The notes under the pieces were generated by a model. That model made no database searches, was not told where the DNA came from, and worked only from the letters and a program-made list of their open reading frames with translations. A stretch of DNA of 23,736 nucleotides, taken from positions 1 through 23,736 of the forward strand of contig JAKAMV010000041.1 of assembly GCA_021812735.1 (NCBI GenBank), given 5' to 3'. This DNA comes from Chloroflexota bacterium. GTDB lineage: Bacteria > Chloroflexota > Limnocylindria > Limnocylindrales > CSP1-4. How positions within the stretch are numbered: the stretch's first letter is position 1; each line of letters begins with the position of its first letter. Below, piece by piece: positions 15,459 to 22,653 of this stretch. The position numbers were made by a program, and so were the translations under genes.

Positions 15459-16190
15459 ATGGGCGCAGAAGCCCTGGTGGCGCGCCTCGCCGCGGGCGCG
15501 CCCCAGCTCTCGGTCGGCATTCTCACCGCGGACCTGGGGCATCTCGCCGACGAGCTCGCCCGGCTCGAGGCGGCGGGCATGGGCGTCGTCCACACTGACG
15601 TGATGGACGGTGTCTTCTGCCCGATGCTGACCGCGGGCGAGCCGCTCGTGAGGGCCCAGCGGACGAGCCTGCTCAAGGACGTCCACCTGATGATCGACGA
15701 GCCGCTCGACAAGCTGGCGATGTTCGCCAGGGCGGGCGCCGACATGATCACGTTCCAGGTGGAATCCGCGCGCAACCCGCACCGCGTGCTCCAGGCCATC
15801 GGCGGCCTCGCCAACGAGAACGACCCGTCGCGCGGGATCCTGCGCGGTCTCGCCATCAGCCCCGGCACCCCGCTCGAGGTGCTGCCGCCGCTCCTCGACG
15901 AGCTGGACTACGTGATGCTCCTCGCGATCAACCCGGGCTGGGGGGGCCAGAAGTTCGTCGCCTCCACGGGGCCCCGCGTGGCGCGCGTCCGCGAGCTCGT
16001 CCGGGCATCGGGCCGGCCTATCCTGGTGGGCATCGACGGTGGCGTCACCAAGGCCAACATCCACGGGGTGGGCGCGCTGGGCGCCGATCTGGTGGTGACC
16101 GGCAGCGCCGTCTTCGATGGCGCGCCGCAGGTGGAGGCGAACGCCCGGCACATGCTCGGCGAGCTCCGCGCCGGCGCTGCCGGCGGCTGA
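15459..16190 (+). CDS. Ribulose-phosphate 3-epimerase-like protein (LsrE-like)
   Basis: A 243-residue TIM-barrel protein of the ribulose-5-phosphate 3-epimerase family. The metal and acid/base residues are all in place: H45 and D47 in VVHTDVMDG, H76 in KDVHLMID, and D193 in LVGIDGGVTKAN. The phosphate-binding loops AINPGWGGQKF (156-166) and VVTGSAVF are also present. The usual SILSADF N-terminal motif is altered to SVGILTADL, and the protein is somewhat longer than housekeeping Rpe, suggesting a specialised paralogue rather than the pentose-phosphate enzyme. It starts 3 nt after the stop of the LsrF-like gene, so the two are co-translated. In Salmonella lsrE is an Rpe-like gene of the AI-2 locus, and an epimerisation of a phosphorylated keto-sugar in the same pathway is likely here. 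Confidence 0.82.
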   Translation: MGAEALVARLAAGAPQLSVGILTADLGHLADELARLEAAGMGVVHTDVMDGVFCPMLTAGEPLVRAQRTSLLKDVHLMIDEPLDKLAMFARAGADMITFQVESARNPHRVLQAIGGLANENDPSRGILRGLAISPGTPLEVLPPLLDELDYVMLLAINPGWGGQKFVASTGPRVARVRELVRASGRPILVGIDGGVTKANIHGVGALGADLVVTGSAVFDGAPQVEANARHMLGELRAGAAGG

Positions 16191-16226
16191 CGGGCCGGTC
16201 CCCAGCGGGCACGGGGACGCTGCCCG
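16191..16226. terminator. Hairpin between convergent epimerase-like and GntR genes, possible terminator
   Basis: CGGGC (16191-16195) pairs with GCCCG (16222-16226) and GTCCCC (16198-16203) with GGGGAC (16213-16218), giving an 11-bp interrupted stem with a 9-nt loop. It lies between the stop of the epimerase-like gene and the stop of the GntR gene (16265). There is no T-run on either strand, so termination is plausible but unproven. Confidence 0.4.
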
Positions 16227-16264
16227 GACCCCGCGCCGCAGCCTTCCGCGCAGGGGCGTCGGCG

Positions 16265-16999
16265 CTACGCGGTGCGGATGATCACGAACTCGAAGGCGCC
16301 CTCGACGAAGTAGGTGCGGCTGTACATCAGCGGCACCGAGGCCGGGGAGTAGTGCACCTGGTCGAGGAGCAGGTACAGACCGTTGGCCGGGCGGCCGCGC
16401 CCCCACCCGATCTCCAGGTCCAGCACCGCGTGCAGCCGTGCGAAGGCCCGCTTCGGCCGCAGCCCAGCCTGCTCGAGGACCTCGAAGATCGAGCCCGAGC
16501 CGATCCGCTGGGCCGTCCCCGGCGGCAGGATGTCGAGCCGGATGACGTCGTACGAGAAGGCGACCACCTCGCCGTCGGAGAGGACCGCACGCTCCAGGTA
16601 CATCACGGGCGCGCCGGCCGGGATGTCGAGGCGAGCACCCTCGGCGGCAGTGGCCGGGCGGGTGGCCTGCGTCCGCCACTCCATGCCGGGCTCGTGGCCG
16701 AGCTCGCGGATGGTGGCCGTCATCGAGCCCAGCTCCTGGAGGCCCGCCCTGATGGCGACGCCGAAGTCCGCCACGAAGGTGCCGGCGCCGTGGCGGATGT
16801 CCACCATCCCCTGACCCTCGAGCGACTTGAGGGCGGTGCGCACGGTGACCCGCGACACCTGGTAGCTGGCGGCCAGCTCGTTCTCGCTGGGCAGCCGCGC
16901 GCCGCGCTCCCACTCGGCTTTGAGCAGCCGGGAGCGGAGGTCGCTCGCGAGCCACTGGGCGCGGGTGAGCGGCTGCGCCAACCCAGTCGGGGCGGTCAT
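16265..16999 (-). CDS. GntR-family transcriptional regulator with UTRA effector domain (HutC type)
   Basis: A 244-residue regulator. Residues ~12-77 form the winged helix-turn-helix (LRSRLLKAEWERGARLPSE, NELAASYQVSRVTVRTALKS, GMVDIRHGAGTFVADFG). Residues ~100-240 form a UTRA ligand-binding domain, with VMYLERAVLSDGEVVAFSYD and PLMYSRTYFVEGAFEFVIIRT. UTRA domains bind small metabolites, often sugars or their phosphates. The ATG at 16999 was chosen over longer frames because it begins the family-like N terminus and is preceded by GGGAGAGGGA; upstream residues are Arg-rich read-through. It is the last gene of the minus-strand kinase/transporter run and converges on the LsrF-like pair. It is therefore the likely local controller of both arms; the dyad at 14416-14428 is one possible target. 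Confidence 0.88.
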   Translation of the reverse strand: MTAPTGLAQPLTRAQWLASDLRSRLLKAEWERGARLPSENELAASYQVSRVTVRTALKSLEGQGMVDIRHGAGTFVADFGVAIRAGLQELGSMTATIRELGHEPGMEWRTQATRPATAAEGARLDIPAGAPVMYLERAVLSDGEVVAFSYDVIRLDILPPGTAQRIGSGSIFEVLEQAGLRPKRAFARLHAVLDLEIGWGRGRPANGLYLLLDQVHYSPASVPLMYSRTYFVEGAFEFVIIRTA

Positions 17000-17102
17000 C
17001 GGGCGAGTCGTCCCTCTCCCCTGCGGCCGCCGCGCGGGCGCCGGCAGGACTCCGCGCCGACACGATCGGCGGCGCACTGGCGGGGAAGTGTACGGCGTGC
17101 GG

Positions 17103-17465
17103 TCACGGTATGTTTCGGGTGTCGAAGTACGAATGCACGGAGGCGAACCTGCCGTCCCGGACCTCGACGATGTTGACGCCGCTCGCCGGGTGCCGGCGAC
17201 CCTCGTGGTCGGTGAGCTCGGCGACCCACTCGAGCGCGCCCCGGTCCCCGACGACGAGCTCGTCGACGATCCTGACCCACAGCCCCGGGAACGCGGCGCA
17301 GGATGCCTCGTAGTAGGCGCGGATCTCGGCGTGGCCGCGACGGACCACGCCGCCCGGCTCCCGGAACTCGGCGTCCGGGTGGTAGTGGGCCATCACCGCG
17401 TCCACGTCGCGCGCGCCCTCGTCGCGCCAGTAGGCCTCGGCAACCTCGCGCGGACCGTCGCCCAT
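17103..17465 (-). CDS. SnoaL-like / NTF2-fold small protein
   Basis: A 120-residue protein of the nuclear-transport-factor-2-like superfamily (SnoaL-like polyketide-cyclase or ketosteroid-isomerase type): VAEAYWRDEGARDVDAVMAHY, HPDAEFREPGGVVRRGHAEIR, FPGLWVRIVDELVVGDRGALEW and the closing strand pair VNIVEVRDGRFASVHSYFD. The ATG at 17465 has GGGAGGAG upstream; the longer open frame to 17615 is basic read-through. It lies 79 nt after the methylthioribose kinase gene and 103 nt before the GntR gene, so is probably co-transcribed. NTF2-fold proteins include isomerases, hydrolases, cyclases and pure binding proteins, so the fold does not fix a function. In a pathway that needs an isomerisation step this position is suggestive but not evidence. 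Confidence 0.75.
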   Translation of the reverse strand: MGDGPREVAEAYWRDEGARDVDAVMAHYHPDAEFREPGGVVRRGHAEIRAYYEASCAAFPGLWVRIVDELVVGDRGALEWVAELTDHEGRRHPASGVNIVEVRDGRFASVHSYFDTRNIP

Positions 17466-17544
17466 GTCCTCGTCTCCTCCCTGGCGGACGCCTGCTGGAC
17501 TCCACCGCGGCGGGGCCGCCGCCTCGACCCCGCGCAGCCCCCGC

Positions 17545-18774
17545 CTATCGCGTGCGCGCCGCGAGGAGGATCTCCCCGGCGCGGCCGGCGATGCCGGCCG
17601 CCGACCCGTCGGCATGGCGGGTCGTCGCCATCATCCGGCTGGCCCGCAGGACGCCCCGCGCCGCGCCCTCGCGGAGCGCGGGCTCGAGCGTCTCGATGTC
17701 GGCCGTCTTGGCCAGGCCCACGATGCGGCGCATCGCCTCGGCGGCGCCGTAGCCGATGCCGTCCTCGGCGACCTTGGCGATGAACGCCTCGAGCACGCCG
17801 TCGGTGAACACGCGCGGGTCGCGGCGCTCCGGCCACCGGGCGCGGAACGTGGCCTCGAAGGCGCGCCACGTCTCGTCGAGCAGCGACAGCGCCCAGGCGG
17901 CCCGCTCGTCCTCGCCCAGCGCGAACGCGCGCGCCGCCGCGATGACATAGTTGGCGTACGCGAGCCCGAGGTCGAAACCCACCGGGCCGTAGAACGCGAA
18001 CTCCGAGTCGAAGCACTTGGTGGAGCGGGGCTGGCCGGCGGCGGCCGCTCGGACCATCACCGATCCCGTGTGGAGGTCGCCGTGGATCAGCGCCTCGCCC
18101 TGGGTCATGAACTGGACCTTGAGCCAGCCCATCTCCGTGACGGTCGCGTCGTCCTCGACCAGCTCGCGGGCGTCGACCTCGTTCCCGGGCAGGCAGCTGT
18201 TGCGCTGCGCCGGGCGGGTGGGCTCGGTGAGCACGAGGTCTTCGGTGATCTCGCACAGCTGCGGGTTGATCGCGGCGGCCATCGCCTCCTTGTGGGCGTG
18301 CGGGTCCATCCCGAACACGGAGGTCCCGAAGGCCAGCTCGCCGATGTACGCCCCGACGTCGGTCGCCGCGCCCTCGTGGCGCTCGCCGCGGTTGAGGGCG
18401 TGGCGCCAGACCGCGTGGTCGGAGAGGTCCTCCATGGCGATGACGAAGCGCTCGACGTCGTACTCGAACAGCGTCGGCACGAGCGAGGGCGCGAGGGCCC
18501 CGTGAACCCGCAGCGCGTTCGCCTCCTTGGCCGCCCGGTCTGGCGTCATCGGCCAGTCGGGGCCCACCAGGCGCACGTACGGCAGCGCCTGCTTGAGCAC
18601 CATGCCCGGCGCGCCGTCTGGACCCTTGAGGATGAAGACGAGGTTCAGGTTGCCGTCGCCGACCTCCCTGACCTCGGTGATCGACGCTGGCGGGAGCGCC
18701 GCCGCGAGCCTCGGGTTGCGCGCCACGTAGTCGATGACGCTGGCCGGGGTGAGGATCTCGTACATCTCGGACAT
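17545..18774 (-). CDS. mtnK: S-methyl-5-thioribose kinase (MtnK-like)
   Basis: A 409-residue sugar kinase of the aminoglycoside-phosphotransferase/choline-kinase fold, matching MtnK along its length: EVGDGNLNLVFIL (36-49), KQALPYVRLVGPDWPMTPDR (61-80) including the probable ATP-contacting lysine, MEDLSDH (114-120), INPQLCEITEDLVLTEP (169-185) and the catalytic loop HGDLHTGSVM (231-240, D233). A metal-binding segment FDSEFAFYGPVGFDLG (255-270) follows; D256 and E258 are kept while the usual Pro between them is Ser. The Arg pair (R349-R350, in AEAMRRIVGLAKTADIE) involved in substrate phosphorylation is present. MtnK phosphorylates the anomeric hydroxyl of 5-methylthioribose (also 5-deoxyribose in relatives). 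Its neighbours are a ribose-type ABC importer rather than the methionine-salvage genes mtnA/B/C/D. The ATG at 18774 has only a weak ribosome site. Confidence 0.9.
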   Translation of the reverse strand: MSEMYEILTPASVIDYVARNPRLAAALPPASITEVREVGDGNLNLVFILKGPDGAPGMVLKQALPYVRLVGPDWPMTPDRAAKEANALRVHGALAPSLVPTLFEYDVERFVIAMEDLSDHAVWRHALNRGERHEGAATDVGAYIGELAFGTSVFGMDPHAHKEAMAAAINPQLCEITEDLVLTEPTRPAQRNSCLPGNEVDARELVEDDATVTEMGWLKVQFMTQGEALIHGDLHTGSVMVRAAAAGQPRSTKCFDSEFAFYGPVGFDLGLAYANYVIAAARAFALGEDERAAWALSLLDETWRAFEATFRARWPERRDPRVFTDGVLEAFIAKVAEDGIGYGAAEAMRRIVGLAKTADIETLEPALREGAARGVLRASRMMATTRHADGSAAGIAGRAGEILLAARTR

Positions 18775-18817
18775 CGTGCTGCCTGTCGTGCGGGGAGGGG
18801 GTTCCGCTGCGCGCCGC

Positions 18818-19864
18818 CTAGACGGCGGACACGTAGCGGGCCTTCTTGCGGGAGAGGGTGAAGCTGAAGATCAGCGCCACCACCAGCACCACGCCCTTGA
18901 CGACGTCCTGCGCGTAGTACGGGACGCCGGCGATGGTGAGGCCGGTGATCAGGATGCCCAGCATGACCGCGCCCAGCGAGGTGCCCCAGGCGTTCGGCAG
19001 GTTGAGGCCCATGACGGACATGCCCACGAGGGCCACCGCCACCGAGTCGAGCAGCAGCGAGTTGCCGGCGGAGATGTCGCCCTGGCCGATGCGCGAGGCG
19101 AGGATCAGGCCCGCCACCGAGGCCAGCAGGCCCGAGATCACGTAGGCCAGGGCCCGGTAGCGCGAGACGTTGACGCCCGTGAGGCGGGTGGCCTCGGGGT
19201 TGGCGCCGATCGCGTACATGACTCGGCCCCATCGGGTGCGGGTCAGGAAGGCCCACATGACCAGCGTGACCACGATCAGGATCATGACCGGGACGGGGAT
19301 CGGGCCGACGAAGCCGTTGTCGATCGCCAGGAAGTCCGGCGTGAAGCGGCCCACCGCGAAGCTGCCGTCCGGCAGCGGCATGCCCGAGGAGACGGACTGG
19401 CCGTCCACGAACACGAGCTTGAGGCCCTGGACCACGAACATCATCGAGAGCGTGGCCAGCATGTCGGGGATCCGCAGCTTGACGATCAGGAACGCGTTCG
19501 CCAGGCCGACCAGGGCGCCCGAGATGAACACGGCACCGATGGCCACCCAGCCCACCTGGTCGTAGATGACCATGGTCATCGCGGAGATCGTGACCGCCAT
19601 GCCCGCGGTCCCGCCGATGGAGAGGTCGATCCCGCCGACCACCATGGCGGTGGTCACGCCGAGCCCGCCGATCGCCGTCACGGACGCGTACTTGAGGACC
19701 GAGAGCAGCGTCGTCGAGCGGCGGAACGTGTCCTCCGCCGCGAGGAAGAAGACCAGCAGGACGACCGTGATGGCGATGACGCCGTAGCGGACGATCCAGT
19801 CCCGGATCCGCTCGGTCGTCGGGGTCGCCGCCTGCTTGGCGGTCGGCGTCGCAGGGGCGTCCAT
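18818..19864 (-). CDS. Ribose/AI-2-type ABC transporter permease (RbsC/LsrC-like)
   Basis: A 348-residue integral membrane protein of the BPD_transp_2 class used by carbohydrate-uptake-2 (ribose, xylose, AI-2) importers. Diagnostic features are the VGGIDLSIGG motif near the third membrane segment, the cytoplasmic AIGANPEATRLTGVNVSRYR block that contacts the ATPase, and about nine to ten hydrophobic helices. An ATG start at 19864 sits 1 nt past the ATPase stop with GGAG upstream; a TTG at 19873 would add three residues and overlap that stop. Only one permease is encoded, so it should act as a homodimer, as in Rbs, unlike the two-permease AI-2 (LsrCD) transporter. It lies between the ATPase and the methylthioribose kinase, implying the imported sugar is that kinase's substrate. 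Confidence 0.9.
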   Translation of the reverse strand: MDAPATPTAKQAATPTTERIRDWIVRYGVIAITVVLLVFFLAAEDTFRRSTTLLSVLKYASVTAIGGLGVTTAMVVGGIDLSIGGTAGMAVTISAMTMVIYDQVGWVAIGAVFISGALVGLANAFLIVKLRIPDMLATLSMMFVVQGLKLVFVDGQSVSSGMPLPDGSFAVGRFTPDFLAIDNGFVGPIPVPVMILIVVTLVMWAFLTRTRWGRVMYAIGANPEATRLTGVNVSRYRALAYVISGLLASVAGLILASRIGQGDISAGNSLLLDSVAVALVGMSVMGLNLPNAWGTSLGAVMLGILITGLTIAGVPYYAQDVVKGVVLVVALIFSFTLSRKKARYVSAV

Positions 19865-19865
19865 C

Positions 19866-21386
19866 TCAGGCAATCTCCGACATGCGCTCGATGATCAGGT
19901 CGCGAGTGGTCTCGCGGATGTACGTGTCAGACCGCACCATGCCGTCTCCCAGCACCAGGATCCGGTCGCAGGTCTCCAGGATCTCGTCCACGTCGCTCGA
20001 GGTGATGACCACCGCGGCCCCGCCGGCGGCCAGCCCCCGCAACCTGCGGCTGATGCCCGCGCGCGCCCCGATGTCCACGCCCCGGAACGGCTCGTCGAGC
20101 ACGAACACCTTCGGCTTGCCGGCCATCCATCGGCCCACCACGACGCGCTGCTGGTTGCCGCCCGAGAGCTCGTCCACGTTGTGGCCGACGCCGGTCGCGA
20201 CAACGTCGAGCTCGGCGATGACCCACCGCCCCCGACGCGCCTCGGCGCCGCGCGGGACGACGCCCCGCGGGGCCAGCGAGGAGAGGAACGGGAGCGCCGA
20301 CGTGCGGGCGATGTTCCAGCCCGGCAGGAGCGCCTCGGCCGACCGGTCCTCGGGCACCAGGTACACGCCGCGCCGCACCGCGTCGCCGGGCGACTTCGGC
20401 GCGTAGGGGGCTCCGTCGAGGACCATCGTGCCCTCCGCGAAGGGCGTCGCCCCGAACACGCCCCGAGCGAACTCGGTCTTGCCGGCGCCCAGGAGGCCGA
20501 TGATGCCGGTCACCTCGCCGGCCCGGAACTCGATGTCCTGGGGCGGGCGGCCGGGCCGGAGCGGGACGCCGTTGAGCGCGAGCCGCACCACGGTGCCGCG
20601 AGCCTCGACGATGGTGTTCTCCTCGGCGAGGACCTGTTCGCCGAGCATCGCGCGCACCACGTCGTTCCAGCCGAACGGGCGCTGCTGCTCGAGCCGGATC
20701 TTCCCGTCGCGCAGGACGACGAGCGAGTCGGCGAGGGTGTCGATCTCGGACAGGTGGTGGGACACGTAGAGGATCGCGACGCCCTGGGCCTTGAGGCCCA
20801 GGATGACCTCGAACAGGCGGCCCACCTCGGCCATCGAGAGCGCCGAGGTGGGCTCGTCGAGGATGAGCGTGTGGGGCTTCTGGTCGAGGGCGCGGGCGAG
20901 CAGCAGCAGCTGCTGGTCGGCGATGCCGAGCTCGAAGACGTCCCTGCGCAGGATGGCGTCGCTCCAGCCGAGGTCGAGCGAGGCGGCGACCTCGCGGGCC
21001 CGCGGCAGGATGCCGGAGAGCGAGAACCGGATCCCGAATGACGGCTGCGTGAGGCTGTCGAAGACCAGGTTCTCGGCGACGGTCAGCCCTGGGATGACGC
21101 CGTCGGCGATCCGCTGGTGCACGGTGTGGATGCCCAGCAGGCGGGCCATGGCCGGCGAGTCGAGCCGGACCGGCTTGCCGTCCACCGCGACCGAGCCCCC
21201 GTGCTCCGGGTACACGCCGGACAAGATCTTGATGAGGGTGGACTTGCCCGCCCCGTTGGCGCCGATCAGCGCCTGCACCTTGCCCGGGCTGACCTGCATG
21301 GTCACGCCCGAGAGCACGCGATTGGTGCCGAACGCCATGCTGACGTCGGTCAGCGAGACGACTGCTTGCTGTGTCGGGCCGTCCAT
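19866..21386 (-). CDS. Ribose/AI-2-type ABC transporter double ATP-binding protein (RbsA/LsrA-like)
   Basis: A 506-residue protein of two fused ABC ATPase domains, the standard length for this family. Domain 1 has Walker A GANGAGKST (42-50) and Walker B LILDEPTSALS (174-184), but its signature, normally LSxGxQQ, reads ELGIADQQ (152-159). Domain 2 has Walker A GLLGAGKTE (297-305), a canonical LSGGNQQR signature (407-414) and VFVLDEPFRGVDIG (427-440). The ATG at 21386 is preceded by GGAG about 8 nt upstream. It powers the permease encoded immediately downstream (start 1-2 nt away). A strong hairpin separates it from the binding-protein gene, consistent with lower expression of the ATPase than of the binding protein. 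Confidence 0.92.
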   Translation of the reverse strand: MDGPTQQAVVSLTDVSMAFGTNRVLSGVTMQVSPGKVQALIGANGAGKSTLIKILSGVYPEHGGSVAVDGKPVRLDSPAMARLLGIHTVHQRIADGVIPGLTVAENLVFDSLTQPSFGIRFSLSGILPRAREVAASLDLGWSDAILRRDVFELGIADQQLLLLARALDQKPHTLILDEPTSALSMAEVGRLFEVILGLKAQGVAILYVSHHLSEIDTLADSLVVLRDGKIRLEQQRPFGWNDVVRAMLGEQVLAEENTIVEARGTVVRLALNGVPLRPGRPPQDIEFRAGEVTGIIGLLGAGKTEFARGVFGATPFAEGTMVLDGAPYAPKSPGDAVRRGVYLVPEDRSAEALLPGWNIARTSALPFLSSLAPRGVVPRGAEARRGRWVIAELDVVATGVGHNVDELSGGNQQRVVVGRWMAGKPKVFVLDEPFRGVDIGARAGISRRLRGLAAGGAAVVITSSDVDEILETCDRILVLGDGMVRSDTYIRETTRDLIIERMSEIA

Positions 21387-21428
21387 CAGGGGCTCCAGAT
21401 CGGGGAGTTGGGAGCGCGACTCGATTCT

Positions 21429-21465
21429 GCGCCCCCCGGCCGCCTGGCAGGCGACCGGGGGGCGC
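21429..21465 (-). repeat. Strong intercistronic hairpin between binding-protein and ATPase genes
   Basis: GCGCCCCCCGG (21429-21439) is perfectly complementary to CCGGGGGGCGC (21455-21465). Inside it CGCCT (21441-21445) pairs with AGGCG (21449-21453), leaving one C/A mismatch and a GGC loop: a 17-nt arm in total. It lies in the gap between the binding-protein stop (21475-21477) and the ATPase start (21386). No U-run follows in the transcript, so it is more likely an mRNA-stabilising or partial-termination element than a full terminator. Confidence 0.7.
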
Positions 21466-21474
21466 GTGGAGCGT

Positions 21475-22569
21475 CTAGTAGGCCACCGTGATCCAGGGGG
21501 CGGTCATCTGGCTGGCCTCGGCGAGCTCCGGCATGGCGACGCGGAGCTGATCCATGTTGGTGATCTTGTTCTGGTTGAGGTAGTCCTGCGTGATCAGCTG
21601 GGCCGGGAACTGGTAGTCGGTCTTGCCGTTGATGCCGGCGGGCAGCTGGTCGGCGAGCTTGAGGGCCATGGCGCGGACGACGGCGGCGCCGACGCCGGCC
21701 GGGTCGGTGGCGGCGGTGGCCTTCCACGGGTTGCCCGGGGTGGTCATGAGCTGGAGGTCGGCATTGCTGATGTCGATGCCGTAGACCTTGGTGTTGGCGT
21801 CGAGGCCGTTGTTCTTGACGGCGACGAGGGTGCCCTTGGTGAGCTCGTCGTACGGCGCGAAGATGCCCGTGACGTCGGGGTGGGCCTTGAGGGCGGCGTC
21901 GACCAGGACCGCGTTGTCGGTCGCGACGGCGTTGGTGAACTTGCCGACGAAGAACTCGACGTTCCAGCTGTTGTCCTTGACGAACTGCTGGAAGACGACG
22001 TTCCGGCGGTCGAGCGGGGCGATGCCGAGGGCGTTGACGTAGCCGATGTTGGCGCTCTTGCCGAGGTCGCTGAGCATCTGGGTCAGGACCTTGGTGGCCA
22101 TGTCGGCGTCTGACTGCGTCGTGTGGACGACGCGGCTGTCGGTGGTCTCGACGTCGTAGACGACGACCGGGATGCCCTTGTCGAGCGCGGTCTGGATGAG
22201 CGGGTTCATGGTGTCGGCGAGGCCGTGGTCGACGATGATGCCGGCGACGCCGGAGTCGATCGCGGTCTGCATCTGCGTTGCCTGGGCCGCGTTGTCGGCC
22301 TGGGCGTCGTAGACCTGCATGTCGAAGCCGAGGGCCTGCGCCTGCTTGGTGGCCCCGAGGCCCCACTGCTGGAAGTAGTCGCCGGCGCCGGACTGGCGGA
22401 CCATGGCGATCTTGACCGGGCCCTTGTCGAACGGGGCCGGCTTCGCGTCGCCGGCCGCGCCCTGCGAGGCGGCGGCGGACGGGGCAGTCGAGGCGGCCGG
22501 CGTCTGGGAGCACGCGCTCACCAGCAGCATGGCCGCGAACAGCCCGGCGAAGTACTTGTGGCGGGACAT
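21475..22569 (-). CDS. Sugar-type ABC transporter substrate-binding lipoprotein (RbsB/peripla_BP_4 class)
   Basis: A 364-residue secreted lipoprotein: signal peptide with lipobox LLVSAC (lipidated C20), an Ala/Ser/Pro-rich linker to ~residue 45, then a two-lobed periplasmic-binding domain. Typical blocks are VKIAMVRQSGAGDYFQQWGL, QMQTAIDSGVAGIIVDHG, ALDKGIPVVVYDVETTD, HPDVTGIFAPYDELTKGTL and KVYGIDISNADLQLM. These fit ribose/galactose-type sugar binders, but I do not see the close resemblance to LsrB or RbsB that would name the ligand. The ATG at 22569 has a near-perfect AAGGAGGAG ribosome site, suggesting high expression. It is the first transporter gene of the run and lies 84 nt after the aldolase/dehydrogenase. 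With a methylthioribose kinase downstream, a 5-substituted pentose is the best guess for the ligand. Confidence 0.88.
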   Translation of the reverse strand: MSRHKYFAGLFAAMLLVSACSQTPAASTAPSAAASQGAAGDAKPAPFDKGPVKIAMVRQSGAGDYFQQWGLGATKQAQALGFDMQVYDAQADNAAQATQMQTAIDSGVAGIIVDHGLADTMNPLIQTALDKGIPVVVYDVETTDSRVVHTTQSDADMATKVLTQMLSDLGKSANIGYVNALGIAPLDRRNVVFQQFVKDNSWNVEFFVGKFTNAVATDNAVLVDAALKAHPDVTGIFAPYDELTKGTLVAVKNNGLDANTKVYGIDISNADLQLMTTPGNPWKATAATDPAGVGAAVVRAMALKLADQLPAGINGKTDYQFPAQLITQDYLNQNKITNMDQLRVAMPELAEASQMTAPWITVAY

Positions 22570-22653
22570 TCACTCCTCCTTGACAGGACCTAACGACGGC
22601 TGGCTCAGTGCGTCTGCGGGTCTCCTCCTGTGCTCCTCGTGTCGCAGTCAGGG

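Noticed and set aside
14034..17063. Long minus-strand open frame across the LsrF-like and epimerase-like genes
   Set aside because: Crosses several well-supported genes on both strands and shows no protein family; a composition artefact.
17000..17102. Possible hairpin and operator upstream of the GntR gene
   Set aside because: Only a 5-bp stem (CGCCG/CGGCG) in GC-rich sequence; not distinguishable from chance.
21429..21465. Reading the large hairpin as an intrinsic terminator
   Set aside because: There is no U-run downstream on the minus-strand transcript, and the ATPase and permease genes that follow need the same transcript.
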